Of a DNA stretch of 30,303 nucleotides, positions 15,079 through 23,407 are shown one piece after another. Position numbers and translations under genes: made by a program. Within the stretch, counting starts at the first letter, position 1, and every line of letters begins with the position of its first letter. Source of the DNA: CANJSG01 sp038203875 (GTDB lineage Bacteria > Verrucomicrobiota > Verrucomicrobiia > Limisphaerales > CANJSG01). The DNA is taken from positions 1 to 30,303 of the forward strand of contig JBBRDN010000030.1 in NCBI GenBank assembly GCA_038203875.1, in the 5' to 3' direction. A model generated the notes under the pieces. The model made no database searches. It was not told the DNA's origin and saw nothing but the letters and a program-made list of their open reading frames with translations.

Positions 15079-17115
15079 TCAGCTTCCCAGCGAAGCCTTC
15101 ATCGCCTCAAAGAACTTGAGGCCGTCGCTCTGGGTCACCGGCTTCTTTTCGGCCGAGTCGGCCTGCTCAACGAGGTCTTTCGGCAACTCATTGAGGAATG
15201 GAGACGGATGACATGGGAAAAGCTGGCCGTAACGTTTCCGTCCCGTGCAGAGAGTAATGGTCAACGATTTCATCGCACGCGTGATGGCCACGTAGAACAG
15301 GCGCCGTTCCTCGTCCATAGTGCCCTCGACCTTTGACCGTGCGTGCGGAAGCAGGCCGTCCTCGAGCCCCACGATGAAGACGTGCGGATACTCCAGTCCC
15401 TTGCAGCTGTGCATGGTGATCATCGTCACCTGGTCTCCTTCGGGTTCCTTGTCGTTCCGACGGTCGTTGTCGAGGGACAGCTCTTCGAGATAAGTGGCCA
15501 GGCGTTCCGCCGGCTTGTGCGTGGTCGTCGTGCCACCGTCGAGATCGGCGATCAGATCCTTGATGTTCTTCACCCGGTTGTCCGCCACTTCCTGGTCCTT
15601 CTCCTGCCGCCGTAGGTCTTCGAAGTAGCCTGTCTCCGCCATGAAATCGGTGGCCCACTGCATTAGCCCGAATGGTTGGTTGGCTTCGAGCGGAGCATGC
15701 ACCCGGTCGATGAACGCGACGAAGGCGTTGACGGCATCACGGGTGCGCGGCTGAAGACTCTCGAGCACATCGCTATGGCGCATCGTCGCGTAGACGCTGC
15801 AACCGCGCTCCTGACTTGTGGACAGCAGACGTTCCATCGTGACGTCGCTCAGTCCGCGGGACGGGGTATTGGCGATACGGAGAAGGCTGACGTCGTCGTG
15901 CGGGTTCAGCATCGCCTTCACGTAGGCGAGATAGTCCCGGACCTCGCGGCGGTCGAAGTAGCTCTGGCCGCCGATGAGATGATAACGCACGCCGGCCTTG
16001 CGGAGCGCGGTTTCCAGCGGACGCGACTGCTGGTTGGTGCGGAAGAGGATCGCCTGCTCGCCCCAAGGAATCCGATGGCCGACACGGTTGAATTCGATCC
16101 GGTCGACGATGGTCTTCGCCTCCTCCTCGTCGTTCACGAAGGTGTGCAGGAGGATTTTCGGGCCAGTTCCCTTGTCGGACCAAAGCTGCTTCGCCCGGCG
16201 GCGCGTGTTGTTGCGGATGACGGCGTTGGCGGCGTTGAGGATGTTGGTCGTCGACCGGTAGTTCTGCTCCAGCTTCACGATCTTCACCTCGGGAAAATGC
16301 TTCTCGAGATCGAGGAGGTTGGCGATCTCCGCTCCGCGCCAGCCGTAGATGGACTGGTCGTCGTCCCCCACGACGCAGAAGTTGCGGTGCTCCTTCGCCA
16401 ACGCATTCACGAGCTCGAACTGCGATGCGTTCGTGTCCTGATACTCGTCCACCATGATGTAGCGATACTTCAGGCGACAGGCCTCCAACGCGTCCGGATG
16501 ATCCCGGAAAAGCCGGATCGTCAGGAGAATCAGGTCGTCGAAGTCGACCGCATTGCAGGCGCGCAAGGCGGACTCGTATTTCCGCTGCACGTGCTGGGCG
16601 AGAGCGGCGACGGACGGATCGTCAAACGCGGCGGACTTCGATCCTCCATTCCGGAACTTGCTCAACATCGCGAGGATCGCCGAAGGGTCGGTCTTTTCCC
16701 CCTCCGCCGAGATCGATCTCATGATCTTCTTGATGGCTGCAAGCTGGTCAGACTCATCGTAGATCACGAAGTTCCGCTTGTAACCGAGCTTCTCGATGTG
16801 GTTTCGCAGGATGCGGACGCAGAGCGAGTGGAACGTGCAGATCGTCGGCTTCTCGGGCTTGTCCTCGTCTTTGGCCGTCTTGGGAACCTTGGGCAGAAGC
16901 TTGTTCACCCGCTCGAGCATTTCGCGTGCGGCCTTGTTGGTAAACGTGACGCCGAGGATGTGGCCGGGGTTGATGCCCGAAGCCACCATGTGCGCGATGC
17001 GGAAGGTGATGACGCGGGTCTTGCCCGTGCCGGCTCCGGCGAGGATGAGCACGGGCCCGCGAATGGTCGTGACGGCGTCGCGTTGCTGCGGATTGAGCGC
17101 GGCCAGGTTCAACAT
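15079..17115 (-). CDS. UvrD/Rep/PcrA-family superfamily 1 DNA helicase
   Basis: An ATP-dependent 3'-5' DNA helicase of 678 residues, the usual Rep/UvrD size. Motifs in order: Q-motif LNPQQRDAV; Walker A AGAGTGKT (~26-33); motif Ia TFTNKAAREM; Walker B DEYQDTNASQ; motif III GDDDQSIYGWRGA; motif IV QNYRST; motif V ITMHSCKGLEYPHVFIVGLE; motif VI DEERRLFYVAITRA. The family acts in nucleotide-excision and mismatch repair or replication restart; the sequence alone does not separate Rep from PcrA/UvrD. An open frame extends back to 17232, but ATG at 17115 places the start just before the Q-motif and avoids overlap with the STAS gene. It is the last of a five-gene reverse-strand run. Confidence 0.95.
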   Translation of the reverse strand: MLNLAALNPQQRDAVTTIRGPVLILAGAGTGKTRVITFRIAHMVASGINPGHILGVTFTNKAAREMLERVNKLLPKVPKTAKDEDKPEKPTICTFHSLCVRILRNHIEKLGYKRNFVIYDESDQLAAIKKIMRSISAEGEKTDPSAILAMLSKFRNGGSKSAAFDDPSVAALAQHVQRKYESALRACNAVDFDDLILLTIRLFRDHPDALEACRLKYRYIMVDEYQDTNASQFELVNALAKEHRNFCVVGDDDQSIYGWRGAEIANLLDLEKHFPEVKIVKLEQNYRSTTNILNAANAVIRNNTRRRAKQLWSDKGTGPKILLHTFVNDEEEAKTIVDRIEFNRVGHRIPWGEQAILFRTNQQSRPLETALRKAGVRYHLIGGQSYFDRREVRDYLAYVKAMLNPHDDVSLLRIANTPSRGLSDVTMERLLSTSQERGCSVYATMRHSDVLESLQPRTRDAVNAFVAFIDRVHAPLEANQPFGLMQWATDFMAETGYFEDLRRQEKDQEVADNRVKNIKDLIADLDGGTTTTHKPAERLATYLEELSLDNDRRNDKEPEGDQVTMITMHSCKGLEYPHVFIVGLEDGLLPHARSKVEGTMDEERRLFYVAITRAMKSLTITLCTGRKRYGQLFPCHPSPFLNELPKDLVEQADSAEKKPVTQSDGLKFFEAMKASLGS

Positions 17116-17191
17116 GCGGCGCGGAGTATGGTAACGGTTGCGACCTTGTCGAATGGGAAGCCCCGCAATCTGGGAATCCGCCGCCGGACGG

Positions 17192-17731
17192 TCAGCGCGG
17201 AGTGACTTCGAGGCGCTTGAGATCCTCGGCAAGGAACGCGGTCACATCCTGAAATTTCGGGACGTTGCTCGCGTTCAGGTCCATCAGCAGCCGGTGCGCT
17301 TCCAGGCAGGTGCGCGTGTTCTCCAGCTTGGTTGCCTCGCCCAACTGCACTTCCTCGAACTTCCCGGGCTGGTCGGGCGTCGCAGTAATGACGCGGAACA
17401 AATGGGTCATCCCAAGGCTTTCCAACGAATCAACGACCCGCTCCTGTGGATTCAGCAACCGGAGCACACCATCGGAAGCCACAGTCGTCTCCGCCGACGG
17501 TGCCTCACCTCGAAGCTGGAGACCGGCGCCGGCCATCACGCCCAGAAACGTGCTGTCCATCAGCGGACAGTCGGCGAGGTCGATGACGATCTTGGTTGTG
17601 CCGTGGTTGATCAGCTCCGTGAGCAGGCGCTTGAAGTCGACGCTGGACGCGCAGGTCGCCTTGCCCTGGATCTTGATACAGACCAGGGCCTCCATGCGGG
17701 ACACAAGCAACTTGGTCGGATTGGCTGCCAT
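17192..17731 (-). CDS. STAS-domain protein (anti-sigma factor antagonist-like)
   Basis: A 179-residue protein with an N-terminal STAS domain: VCIKIQGKATCASSVDFKRL, KIVIDLADCPLMDSTFLGVMAG. S60 in MDSTFLG is the residue phosphorylated in SpoIIAA/RsbV-type antagonists. A second part (about 100-179, SLGMTHLFRVIT... then TRTCLEAHRLLMDLNASNVPKF) completes the STAS fold and adds a helical tail, making it longer than the ~110-residue classic. Classic members bind anti-sigma kinases; no RsbW-type kinase or sigma factor is in the window, so its partner is elsewhere. The gene sits between holA (66 bases upstream) and the helicase (76 bases downstream). Confidence 0.88.
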   Translation of the reverse strand: MAANPTKLLVSRMEALVCIKIQGKATCASSVDFKRLLTELINHGTTKIVIDLADCPLMDSTFLGVMAGAGLQLRGEAPSAETTVASDGVLRLLNPQERVVDSLESLGMTHLFRVITATPDQPGKFEEVQLGEATKLENTRTCLEAHRLLMDLNASNVPKFQDVTAFLAEDLKRLEVTPR

Positions 17732-17797
17732 AAAAACGTCACGAGAATATCGTTATGGGAAGATTGAGCGTCAAGTCGCCGGGACTGGGACCTTCGA

Positions 17798-18937
17798 TCA
17801 GCGGCGGGCGCCCTTCGCGGCCGTCGGCCGGCCAACGATCTGCACCAACGCCTGTTGCAGAACCAGCACCTCATCCAGACTGCTGCCGACGAGCCGGCGA
17901 TTGCAGTCGAGCAATCGGCCCATGGCGGCGATGAGTTCCCCTTCCGAGTAACGCGCCGCCTGCGGCAGGGCCTTGAAGAGCACGTAGGGATTCATCGAAA
18001 GGGGATTGAACCGCTTGTCGGCCGGCATCGCATCGGCAGGCACGCGCTCGAGTTGGGATTTGAAGCCGTTGTAGCCGTTCGCGTCCTTGACCCATCCACG
18101 ACGCACCATCTCCTTCAAGAACAGCATCGCCCGAACCTTCGTGATCAGTCCGAAGAGAAGTCCGATGGCGGACTTCTGCTTGTCGAACTTCATCTCCCAG
18201 AACTCGTCTTCCAGACAGCGCAGCAACCGGAGCAGATCGCGGTCGCCCAGCGCATCACCGAGCGCGAACGCCCGAGCCTGGCGGTTCTTCGTCACGATGG
18301 CGCCGACATCGTCCGCCGTGATTTCAGTCCGGCCGCCGACGTAGAGGCAAAGCTTCTCGGATTCGGATTGGAGCGCGCGGCTGTTCGGCCCGATGCACTG
18401 GATCAACTCGGCCACGGCTTCGTCGGAGGCTTCTTTGGCAAGCTCACGAAAAACTTTCCGAATGATCAACTCGGCCTGCACAGGCCAATCGCGGTCGTCT
18501 GCCGAAAGGCCAGCGAAGGATTCGACCGACCCCAGCTTGTCGACCGTCTTGTAGAAGACTTTCCGCTTGTCCGCCTTGGGCGAACTGATGATCAGACGGA
18601 CGTTGCCCCAAGGCGTGCGTTTGAACTCCTCGGCCAACTCGGTCAGTCCTTCGCCGACGGCGGCCGACGACGACGTGCGGTCTTCCGCGAGAAAGGTGCA
18701 GTCCTTCAGCCAGACGGCCTTGCCCGTTCCGAAAAATGGAAGCGTCTGGAGCGATTCCTTCAGACGTCCGATGACCTTGAGCGCATCGCCGGCGTTGCCC
18801 ACCGCCGCATCGATGATTTCGTGGTCCATCCCACCGAGCTCGATGCTCCACTGGTCGAAGAGCGCCTTGGCACGTTTCTTCACGGCCACGTCGTCGTCGC
18901 CGGAGACCAGAACGAGCTGTTTAGGGGCGTCAGACAC
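17798..18937 (-). CDS. holA: DNA polymerase III delta subunit
   Basis: HolA is the clamp-loader subunit that opens the beta sliding clamp. The 379-residue length fits. Visible family features include the N-terminal LVLVSGDDDVAVKKRAKALF, the TLPFFGTGKAVWLKDCTFL segment, NVRLIISSPKADKRKVFYK, and the linker region AELIQCIGPNSRALQSESEKL..YVGGRTEITADDVGAIV. The C-terminal collar follows, with FNPLSMNPYVLFKALPQAARYSEGEL. The start codon is GTG at 18937, 63 bases after the stop of the bifunctional nuclease-family gene. It lies in the middle of a reverse-strand run likely transcribed together. Confidence 0.92.
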   Translation of the reverse strand: MSDAPKQLVLVSGDDDVAVKKRAKALFDQWSIELGGMDHEIIDAAVGNAGDALKVIGRLKESLQTLPFFGTGKAVWLKDCTFLAEDRTSSSAAVGEGLTELAEEFKRTPWGNVRLIISSPKADKRKVFYKTVDKLGSVESFAGLSADDRDWPVQAELIIRKVFRELAKEASDEAVAELIQCIGPNSRALQSESEKLCLYVGGRTEITADDVGAIVTKNRQARAFALGDALGDRDLLRLLRCLEDEFWEMKFDKQKSAIGLLFGLITKVRAMLFLKEMVRRGWVKDANGYNGFKSQLERVPADAMPADKRFNPLSMNPYVLFKALPQAARYSEGELIAAMGRLLDCNRRLVGSSLDEVLVLQQALVQIVGRPTAAKGARR

Positions 18938-19000
18938 AGAGGCTCCGATCGGCTGCTTGACAAGGAATCGAACAGAGAACCTGCAATCCCGCCGACCAAC

Positions 19001-19456
19001 TCACGGCTCTTCCTCCCCGTTTCCTTCATTCATCTTGTTCAGGTAGTCGCTCATGTCCTCGACGTCGTTGAACAGTTTGGTGCGGACAAAAATCGGCTTC
19101 TTCTGCGCGGCCGCGATGGCAAGACAATCGCTCGGCCGGGCGTCGACTTCGACAAGCTTGGTCCCGAGTTCGTTGTCCTGCTTGAGCAGGATGCGCGCGT
19201 AGTAAGTGGAGTTCCGCAGTTCGGTGATGACGACGCGTTCGACCGTGATGCTGAAGCCCAGAAGGACAGAGTTGATGAGATCGTGCGTCAGAGGACGTTC
19301 GTTGAGTTTATCCTGCATGAAGCGGCCGATGACCATGCCCATGCTGCTCTCGATCTGGATGACGAAGACCTTCTCGGCGTTGCCGAGGAAGATGGCGCAG
19401 CCATTGTTCGCCGGCAGGATGCCGCGGATCTCGACTGGCACGACGTCGTTCTTCAT
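19001..19456 (-). CDS. Bifunctional nuclease (BFN/DUF151) domain protein
   Basis: A 151-residue single-domain protein. Diagnostic BFN features: GILPANNGCAIFLGNAEKVFVIQIE, the helix with MQDKLNERPLTHDLINSVLLG, VVITELRNSTYYARILLK and VDARPSDCLAIAAAQKKPIFV. The D-A-R-P-S-D block is the most conserved part of the family. Plant homologues have RNase/DNase activity; bacterial functions are largely unknown (the Thermotoga structure is a fold reference). No signal peptide. The acidic C-terminal tail (EGNGEEEP) is not part of the fold. ATG at 19456; 62 bases downstream of the uronate isomerase-like gene. Confidence 0.93.
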   Translation of the reverse strand: MKNDVVPVEIRGILPANNGCAIFLGNAEKVFVIQIESSMGMVIGRFMQDKLNERPLTHDLINSVLLGFSITVERVVITELRNSTYYARILLKQDNELGTKLVEVDARPSDCLAIAAAQKKPIFVRTKLFNDVEDMSDYLNKMNEGNGEEEP

Positions 19457-19518
19457 GGGGCGACTCTAAAAACAGGTTTTCAAAAGACAAGTTCCACGCC
19501 GAAAGCCCGGTTGACCCC

Positions 19519-20757
19519 TCAGGCTTTGCAAAAGGTCTCGAACGCTCCGCCGAAAAGATTGCGGACATCGCGTTGAATCTCCGGCTTGGTGACAACCCAG
19601 CCGGTCGCGGCCAGGTCGCGATACTTCCCCACCAACACTTCGCCGATGACCGCGCGGCTATGAGTCCACTTGTAGATCAGTTGGTCGAGCACGCGCGCAT
19701 CGCTGTGCTGCGGGGTCATGCTCAAGCCGACTAGTTCAATGCGGAGACGAGTGATCTCCTCGATGAGATGCGGGACATTGGTGAACCACCAGCACCCGAA
19801 GATGTGTAGATTGCGGAACTTCCGCGCGAGCACGCACATCTCGTGCTGATTCTCGCGGGACAGAACGGTGGCGGCGAACTTGTTGTCTGGGAATCCGGCA
19901 CAAAGGTTCTTAACGAAGCTCAGGTCTGTCAGTCCGATGCCATCGCCGGCCATCTTGAGCTGGGGGTTCACGGCGCGGGTCACACCGGGCATGACCGCAA
20001 ACGGTAGGTTGAACTCGCGGCAATGGGGGAGAACCGCGCCCTCGATCAACGCCGCGGTGTCGGTGTTATCCGGGAACTTGAACGACGGCGGCAGTGAGAC
20101 CATCAGGAAGCGAGCGCCCATCTTCTCCGTCCAGTCGGCGAAGAACCGCCGGACTTCGTCGAGCGACTTCTGGGTCGGTTTGCCGGGCGAGACCCTGTAG
20201 CCCCAGGACGCAAGCTTGGGAGCCGTGTTCTTCCAATCGAGCAGCAGCGGATCAATACGCAGGGCGGCGGAGAAGGCCGGATGGCGTTTGAATCCGCGTT
20301 CCCAGACGGGACGCTCCAGATCATCGAACGGCGAGTTGGTCATGCACACGTCCTCGACGCCGGCGATCTTCAGGCAGCGGTCGATGTAGGCGTCCGCCTT
20401 CTGGGAGGCGAACCACTTCCGCAGCCTGGGCAGATCCCGCTTCTTCACGTCGAGGCCCAGGAGATTCAGCGTGGTGAGCACGCCGCGGCACGCTTCGGAG
20501 ATTGGAGAATTCTGGATGAACAGCATGTCCCAGATGAGGTCGGCCTGCTGGGATTTTGTGAGTTTCCAAAAATCGGCGTATGGAATCTTCAGATATCGGA
20601 ACGACTCGGCGACCAGGTAATGGTAGGTCAGCAGATCATCGATGCCCCAGAGGAGAAGTTCACCGAAAGCCGGGTCGTAGAGATGGGTATGGATGTCGCG
20701 AACCGGGGTCGTCGCGACGGTCTTGCGGACAAACGTTTCCAACTGCGCGGTCGTCAT
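19519..20757 (-). CDS. Uronate isomerase-like metal-dependent hydrolase-fold protein
   Basis: A 412-residue TIM-barrel protein distantly resembling glucuronate isomerase (UxaC). The metal-binding HxH of the amidohydrolase superfamily is seen at H23/H25 (VRDIHTHLYDPAFG), followed by LLLWGIDDLLTYHYL, which matches the UxaC region that positions the uronate. Further blocks are VEDVCMTNSPFDD, FGCWWFTNVP, LVGLSMTPQHSDARVLDQLI and a C-terminal YKWTHSRAVIGEVL. It is shorter than canonical UxaC (~470). Substrate is therefore uncertain: uronate isomerisation or another sugar-acid reaction. ATG at 20757 is chosen over an upstream open frame to 20811 because similarity starts there. No other uronate catabolism gene is nearby. 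It heads the reverse-strand run, with an 83-base divergent gap to the receiver-like gene. Confidence 0.85.
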   Translation of the reverse strand: MTTAQLETFVRKTVATTPVRDIHTHLYDPAFGELLLWGIDDLLTYHYLVAESFRYLKIPYADFWKLTKSQQADLIWDMLFIQNSPISEACRGVLTTLNLLGLDVKKRDLPRLRKWFASQKADAYIDRCLKIAGVEDVCMTNSPFDDLERPVWERGFKRHPAFSAALRIDPLLLDWKNTAPKLASWGYRVSPGKPTQKSLDEVRRFFADWTEKMGARFLMVSLPPSFKFPDNTDTAALIEGAVLPHCREFNLPFAVMPGVTRAVNPQLKMAGDGIGLTDLSFVKNLCAGFPDNKFAATVLSRENQHEMCVLARKFRNLHIFGCWWFTNVPHLIEEITRLRIELVGLSMTPQHSDARVLDQLIYKWTHSRAVIGEVLVGKYRDLAATGWVVTKPEIQRDVRNLFGGAFETFCKA

Positions 20758-20840
20758 GGAGGCGGACGCTAGACAAGGTCCGCGCGCCTGTGGAGAACGA
20801 ATCGTTGCCAAGGCGCGACGGCTGTCTCCACTCTTTCGCC

Positions 20841-21215
20841 ATGACGAAACCGCTCGCGCTCCTCTTCTACGAGCAGCTGCTTCCCGGGTCCCAGCTCATC
20901 AACAAGCTGCAGGACTTGGGCTACCGCGCGCAGGTCGTGCAGGACGCAGACCTGTTGGCGGATGTGGCCGACCGCGAGAAGCCCATGGTCATCGTCAGCG
21001 ACCTGCGCGTCCGCCGCGGCGACATCTTGAAGAGCATCCGACAAATCAAGTCAGGCAACGAAACCGCCCACATTCCCATCCTCGGCTTTCACTCGGACCT
21101 CTCCGAATCATTCCTCGAAACCGCCAAGCAGGCCGGCGTCACGCTGGTCGCCGGCGATGCTTTCATCCCTGAGCAATTGGCGCAGCTGCTTGAGCAGGTT
21201 CTCCACATCGATTGA
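20841..21215 (+). CDS. Degenerate receiver-domain (response-regulator-like) protein
   Basis: A 124-residue single-domain protein with CheY-like alternation: LALLFYEQLLPGSQLINKLQ, QVVQDADLLADV, MVIVSDLRVRRGDILKSIRQI, HIPILGFHSD, AGVTLVAGDAFIPEQLAQLL. D54 (IVSDLR) sits at the phosphoacceptor position. The usual acidic pair after beta-1 is absent (F9-Y10), the switch Thr/Ser is within GFHSD, and the KP lysine is not obvious. Phosphotransfer may therefore be weak or lost. It has no output domain. ATG at 20841 gives a complete first strand; the frame is open further upstream but without family sequence. hemQ begins 12 bases downstream, so the pair is an operon. Confidence 0.82.
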   Translation: MTKPLALLFYEQLLPGSQLINKLQDLGYRAQVVQDADLLADVADREKPMVIVSDLRVRRGDILKSIRQIKSGNETAHIPILGFHSDLSESFLETAKQAGVTLVAGDAFIPEQLAQLLEQVLHID

Positions 21216-21227
21216 CCCATTTCCAAC

Positions 21228-22046
21228 ATGGCCATCCCTTCCGTCAAACTCGTCCAGGGCATCCACGTGATGCACCTTTTCTTCCGTATCGACCGCGCCC
21301 GCTGGGCCGCATTGCCGCCCACCGAATCCGCCGCCGCCCGCGACCGACTCGACGCGGTGGCGAAGAAGTATCCCGGCCCCGCCCATCCACGTGTGTCCAC
21401 GTTCGCCAACGTCGGCGGCAGGGCCGATGTCGCTTTCATCATCTACGCGGCAGAACTGCAGAACCTCAGCTCAATGCAGCGCGAGGTGGAACTCGCGTAT
21501 CCCCCAGGAACCCTGATCCCCACTTACTCTTTTCTCAGCGTGACCGAGCTGCCGGAATATGTCTCCTCGGACGACGATCTGAAGCGGATGATCCAGATGG
21601 GCGAGAAGAAACCGCAACCGGGAACGCCCGAGTTCGATGAAGCTTTCGAAGCCGCCAAAAAACGCAACGAAAGCTACAAGTTTTACCGGCTTCAGCCCGA
21701 ACTGGAAAACTGGGAGATCATGTGCTTTTACGGTATGAGCAAGAAGCGGAACCTTGGAGACAATTGGTATTCGCTGGATTTCGAAACCCGCAAAAAGCTG
21801 ATGGGTAGCCACGCACGAACCGGCCGCAAATATGCCGGCAAGATTTCCCAGCTGATCACCGGCGCAACCGGCCTCGATGATTGGGAATGGGGCGTGACCT
21901 TGATCGCGCACAATCTCGACGAGATCAAAAACATCGTCCACGAAATGCGCTTCGACGAGGTCACCGCTCGTTTCGGGGACTTTGGGCCGTTCTTCATCAA
22001 TCTTCGACTCGATCCGGCGGACCTCTGGGACCATCTCCGACTCTAA
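21228..22046 (+). CDS. hemQ: Coproheme decarboxylase HemQ (chlorite dismutase family)
   Basis: HemQ performs the last step of coproporphyrin-dependent haem synthesis, decarboxylating coproheme III to haem b with H2O2. The 272-residue protein has the Firmicutes-type signature. Catalytic Tyr is seen at Y181 (LGDNWYSLDFETR), proximal haem-ligand His at H195 (LMGSHARTGRKYAGKI), then GLDDWEWGVTL and EMRFDEVTARFGDFGPFF. The FRIDRARW N-terminal half completes the double ferredoxin-like fold. A charged insert (residues ~115-147) is longer than in Bacillus. Starts 12 bases after the receiver-like gene; a strong terminator follows 21 bases after the stop. It implies the coproporphyrin rather than protoporphyrin haem route in this organism. 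Confidence 0.94.
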   Translation: MAIPSVKLVQGIHVMHLFFRIDRARWAALPPTESAAARDRLDAVAKKYPGPAHPRVSTFANVGGRADVAFIIYAAELQNLSSMQREVELAYPPGTLIPTYSFLSVTELPEYVSSDDDLKRMIQMGEKKPQPGTPEFDEAFEAAKKRNESYKFYRLQPELENWEIMCFYGMSKKRNLGDNWYSLDFETRKKLMGSHARTGRKYAGKISQLITGATGLDDWEWGVTLIAHNLDEIKNIVHEMRFDEVTARFGDFGPFFINLRLDPADLWDHLRL

Positions 22047-22067
22047 ACAATGACCAAGCGGGTTGAA

Positions 22068-22103
22068 CGGGTAGAGCGGATTAAGATGTGCTCCACCCGT
22101 TTT
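22068..22103 (+). terminator. Factor-independent terminator after hemQ
   Basis: CGGGTAGAGC (22068-22077) pairs with GCTCCACCCG (22090-22099), one A/C mismatch, loop of 12 bases, followed immediately by TTTT and a further CGTTT. It lies 21 bases beyond the hemQ stop and would end the receiver-hemQ transcript. Confidence 0.8.
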
Positions 22104-22308
22104 CGTTTGCGGCACTCCCGGCGCTGAATGGGGATCCGCCGAACCCGGGGCTAAATCGGTCACCCGGCTGTTTTGTCGCAACCATGAGAAGCGCCATCTG
22201 GCGGCAATCCTGCTAATTCTCAAGAGTCGACAAAGCCCGTTTAAGGAAAGGCCAGATCTGGCCGAAATCCTATCAGGCGCCGACCAAACCACGGGCAGCC
22301 TGATCGCC

Positions 22309-22788
22309 ATGAATATTTCACACCTCAAACGCCGGAAAACCAAGGGTTTCACCCTGACAGAACTGATGATCGCGGTCTCGATCATAGGGCTGGTTTCCGC
22401 GATCATCATCCCCTCGTTCGTCCGCGCCCGGTTGCGTGCAACCAACGCCACATTCGTGGCCAACGTAAAAGAAGCGGCCAATGCATTCGAAATGTATGCA
22501 TGGGAAAAGCGCGGTTACCCTGCCAATACCTCACCCGGAGTTGCTCCGAATGGGATGGACGAATATCTCGTGCGGATGCGATGGACGGAGATGACCCCCC
22601 TGGGCGGGCAATGGAACTGGGACCGCGACAAGGCGGCCTACGGCTACAAGGCGGGAATCGGTGTATTCAATCCTTCAGCGCCGGTCGAACAGTTCATTCT
22701 CATCGATGAAATGATCGACGACGGCGACCTCAGCAGTGGCTATTTCCGCTCACGCCCTAACGGATACGTCTGGATTATTGAGCAGTAA
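22309..22788 (+). CDS. Type IV pilin / type II pseudopilin-like protein
   Basis: A 159-residue protein with a class III signal: a short basic leader (HLKRRKTK) followed by the prepilin peptidase site G|FTLTELMI with Glu at +5, and a hydrophobic helix (AVSIIGLVSAIIIPSFVRAR). The C-terminal domain (FVANVKEAANAFEMYAWEKR then GYPANTSPGVAPNGMDEYL, WTEMTPLGGQWNWDRD) matches the PulG-like prepilins that are abundant as stand-alone genes in Verrucomicrobiota. It would be cleaved by PilD and inserted in the inner membrane, then assembled in a pilus or pseudopilus. No assembly gene is adjacent (the secretin is 21 kb away), so the machinery is elsewhere. ATG at 22309 gives a leader of ordinary length. 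Confidence 0.9.
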   Translation: MNISHLKRRKTKGFTLTELMIAVSIIGLVSAIIIPSFVRARLRATNATFVANVKEAANAFEMYAWEKRGYPANTSPGVAPNGMDEYLVRMRWTEMTPLGGQWNWDRDKAAYGYKAGIGVFNPSAPVEQFILIDEMIDDGDLSSGYFRSRPNGYVWIIEQ

Positions 22789-23407
22789 ATTGAAGGCCAC
22801 GCCGCTCTCATTCGGCCAGGCGGGGAGCCAACGATTAAGCCAGCCGCCGATCGCCCCAACGACGAACCGGCGGCTGGCTCAAGAGGTATTTCACTCGCCC
22901 AAAACTACCATCCCACAGATGGAAGAAAAACTTGGCGACCGCTGATGGTTGTTTCATCTCAACTCCGTCACAGATCAGTGAATACGGAGCTGAGTGACCG
23001 AAGAAAACGACCATAATTGAGATGAAGGAAAGCAGCGTGAGCTTTTCACTCATCGCACCGGGAAGCGCAACGAATCCACTCGCCGAGGTGACGGCATTTG
23101 CTCCAGTTCCCGCAGGATAGCCTGCGGATATGGAAGCCCGGACTCGGGGGGTCAATCTCACCGGCACGACGCCCGATGACAGTGACTGTAGCACGGATTT
23201 AGCAGTATCCCGGGACGAGTCGTAAAACTGCGGCAGCGTCCCCGGGTTGAGACAGCTTCTCATTCTTGATTCCATTTCCCGTAATTTCGGACAGGACTGC
23301 ACACCGAAAAGTGACAGCGGAAGCGTCGATCCAAACGCCGCTGCCCCACAGACGTCGAAGACAATCCCCCTTGCTCGAATAACGATCCTGTTTCTACCTT
23401 CCGCCGC
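22789..23407. other. 619-base intergenic stretch
   Basis: No gene is convincing. A minus-strand frame (22835-23302, best ATG starts at 23275 or 23053) encodes a hydrophobic segment SEKLTLLSFISIMVVFFGHS but has no recognisable domain, and its 3' end overlaps a strong inverted repeat, so it is not called. The stretch is less GC-rich than the neighbours and must hold the promoter for the PVC cytochrome gene at 23408. Confidence 0.45.
22839..22879. repeat. 12-base perfect inverted repeat downstream of the pilin gene
   Basis: AGCCAGCCGCCG (22839-22850) is the exact reverse complement of CGGCGGCTGGCT (22868-22879), with a 17-base loop. It is 50 bases past the pilin stop. No T-tract follows on the plus strand, so a factor-independent terminator is not supported; an mRNA-end stabilising structure or protein-binding palindrome is possible. 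Confidence 0.6.

Noticed and set aside
15676..17205. Very long plus-strand open frame (509 codons) opposite the helicase
   Set aside because: It is the antisense shadow of the helicase gene, caused by high-GC codon bias; the helicase motifs are unambiguous.
17855..19576. 573-codon plus-strand open frame opposite holA and the BFN gene
   Set aside because: Antisense shadow spanning two well-recognised genes and the gap between them.
22835..23302. Minus-strand frame with a hydrophobic segment
   Set aside because: No domain recognised, 3' end inside a strong inverted repeat, GTG first start; may be real but support is too weak.
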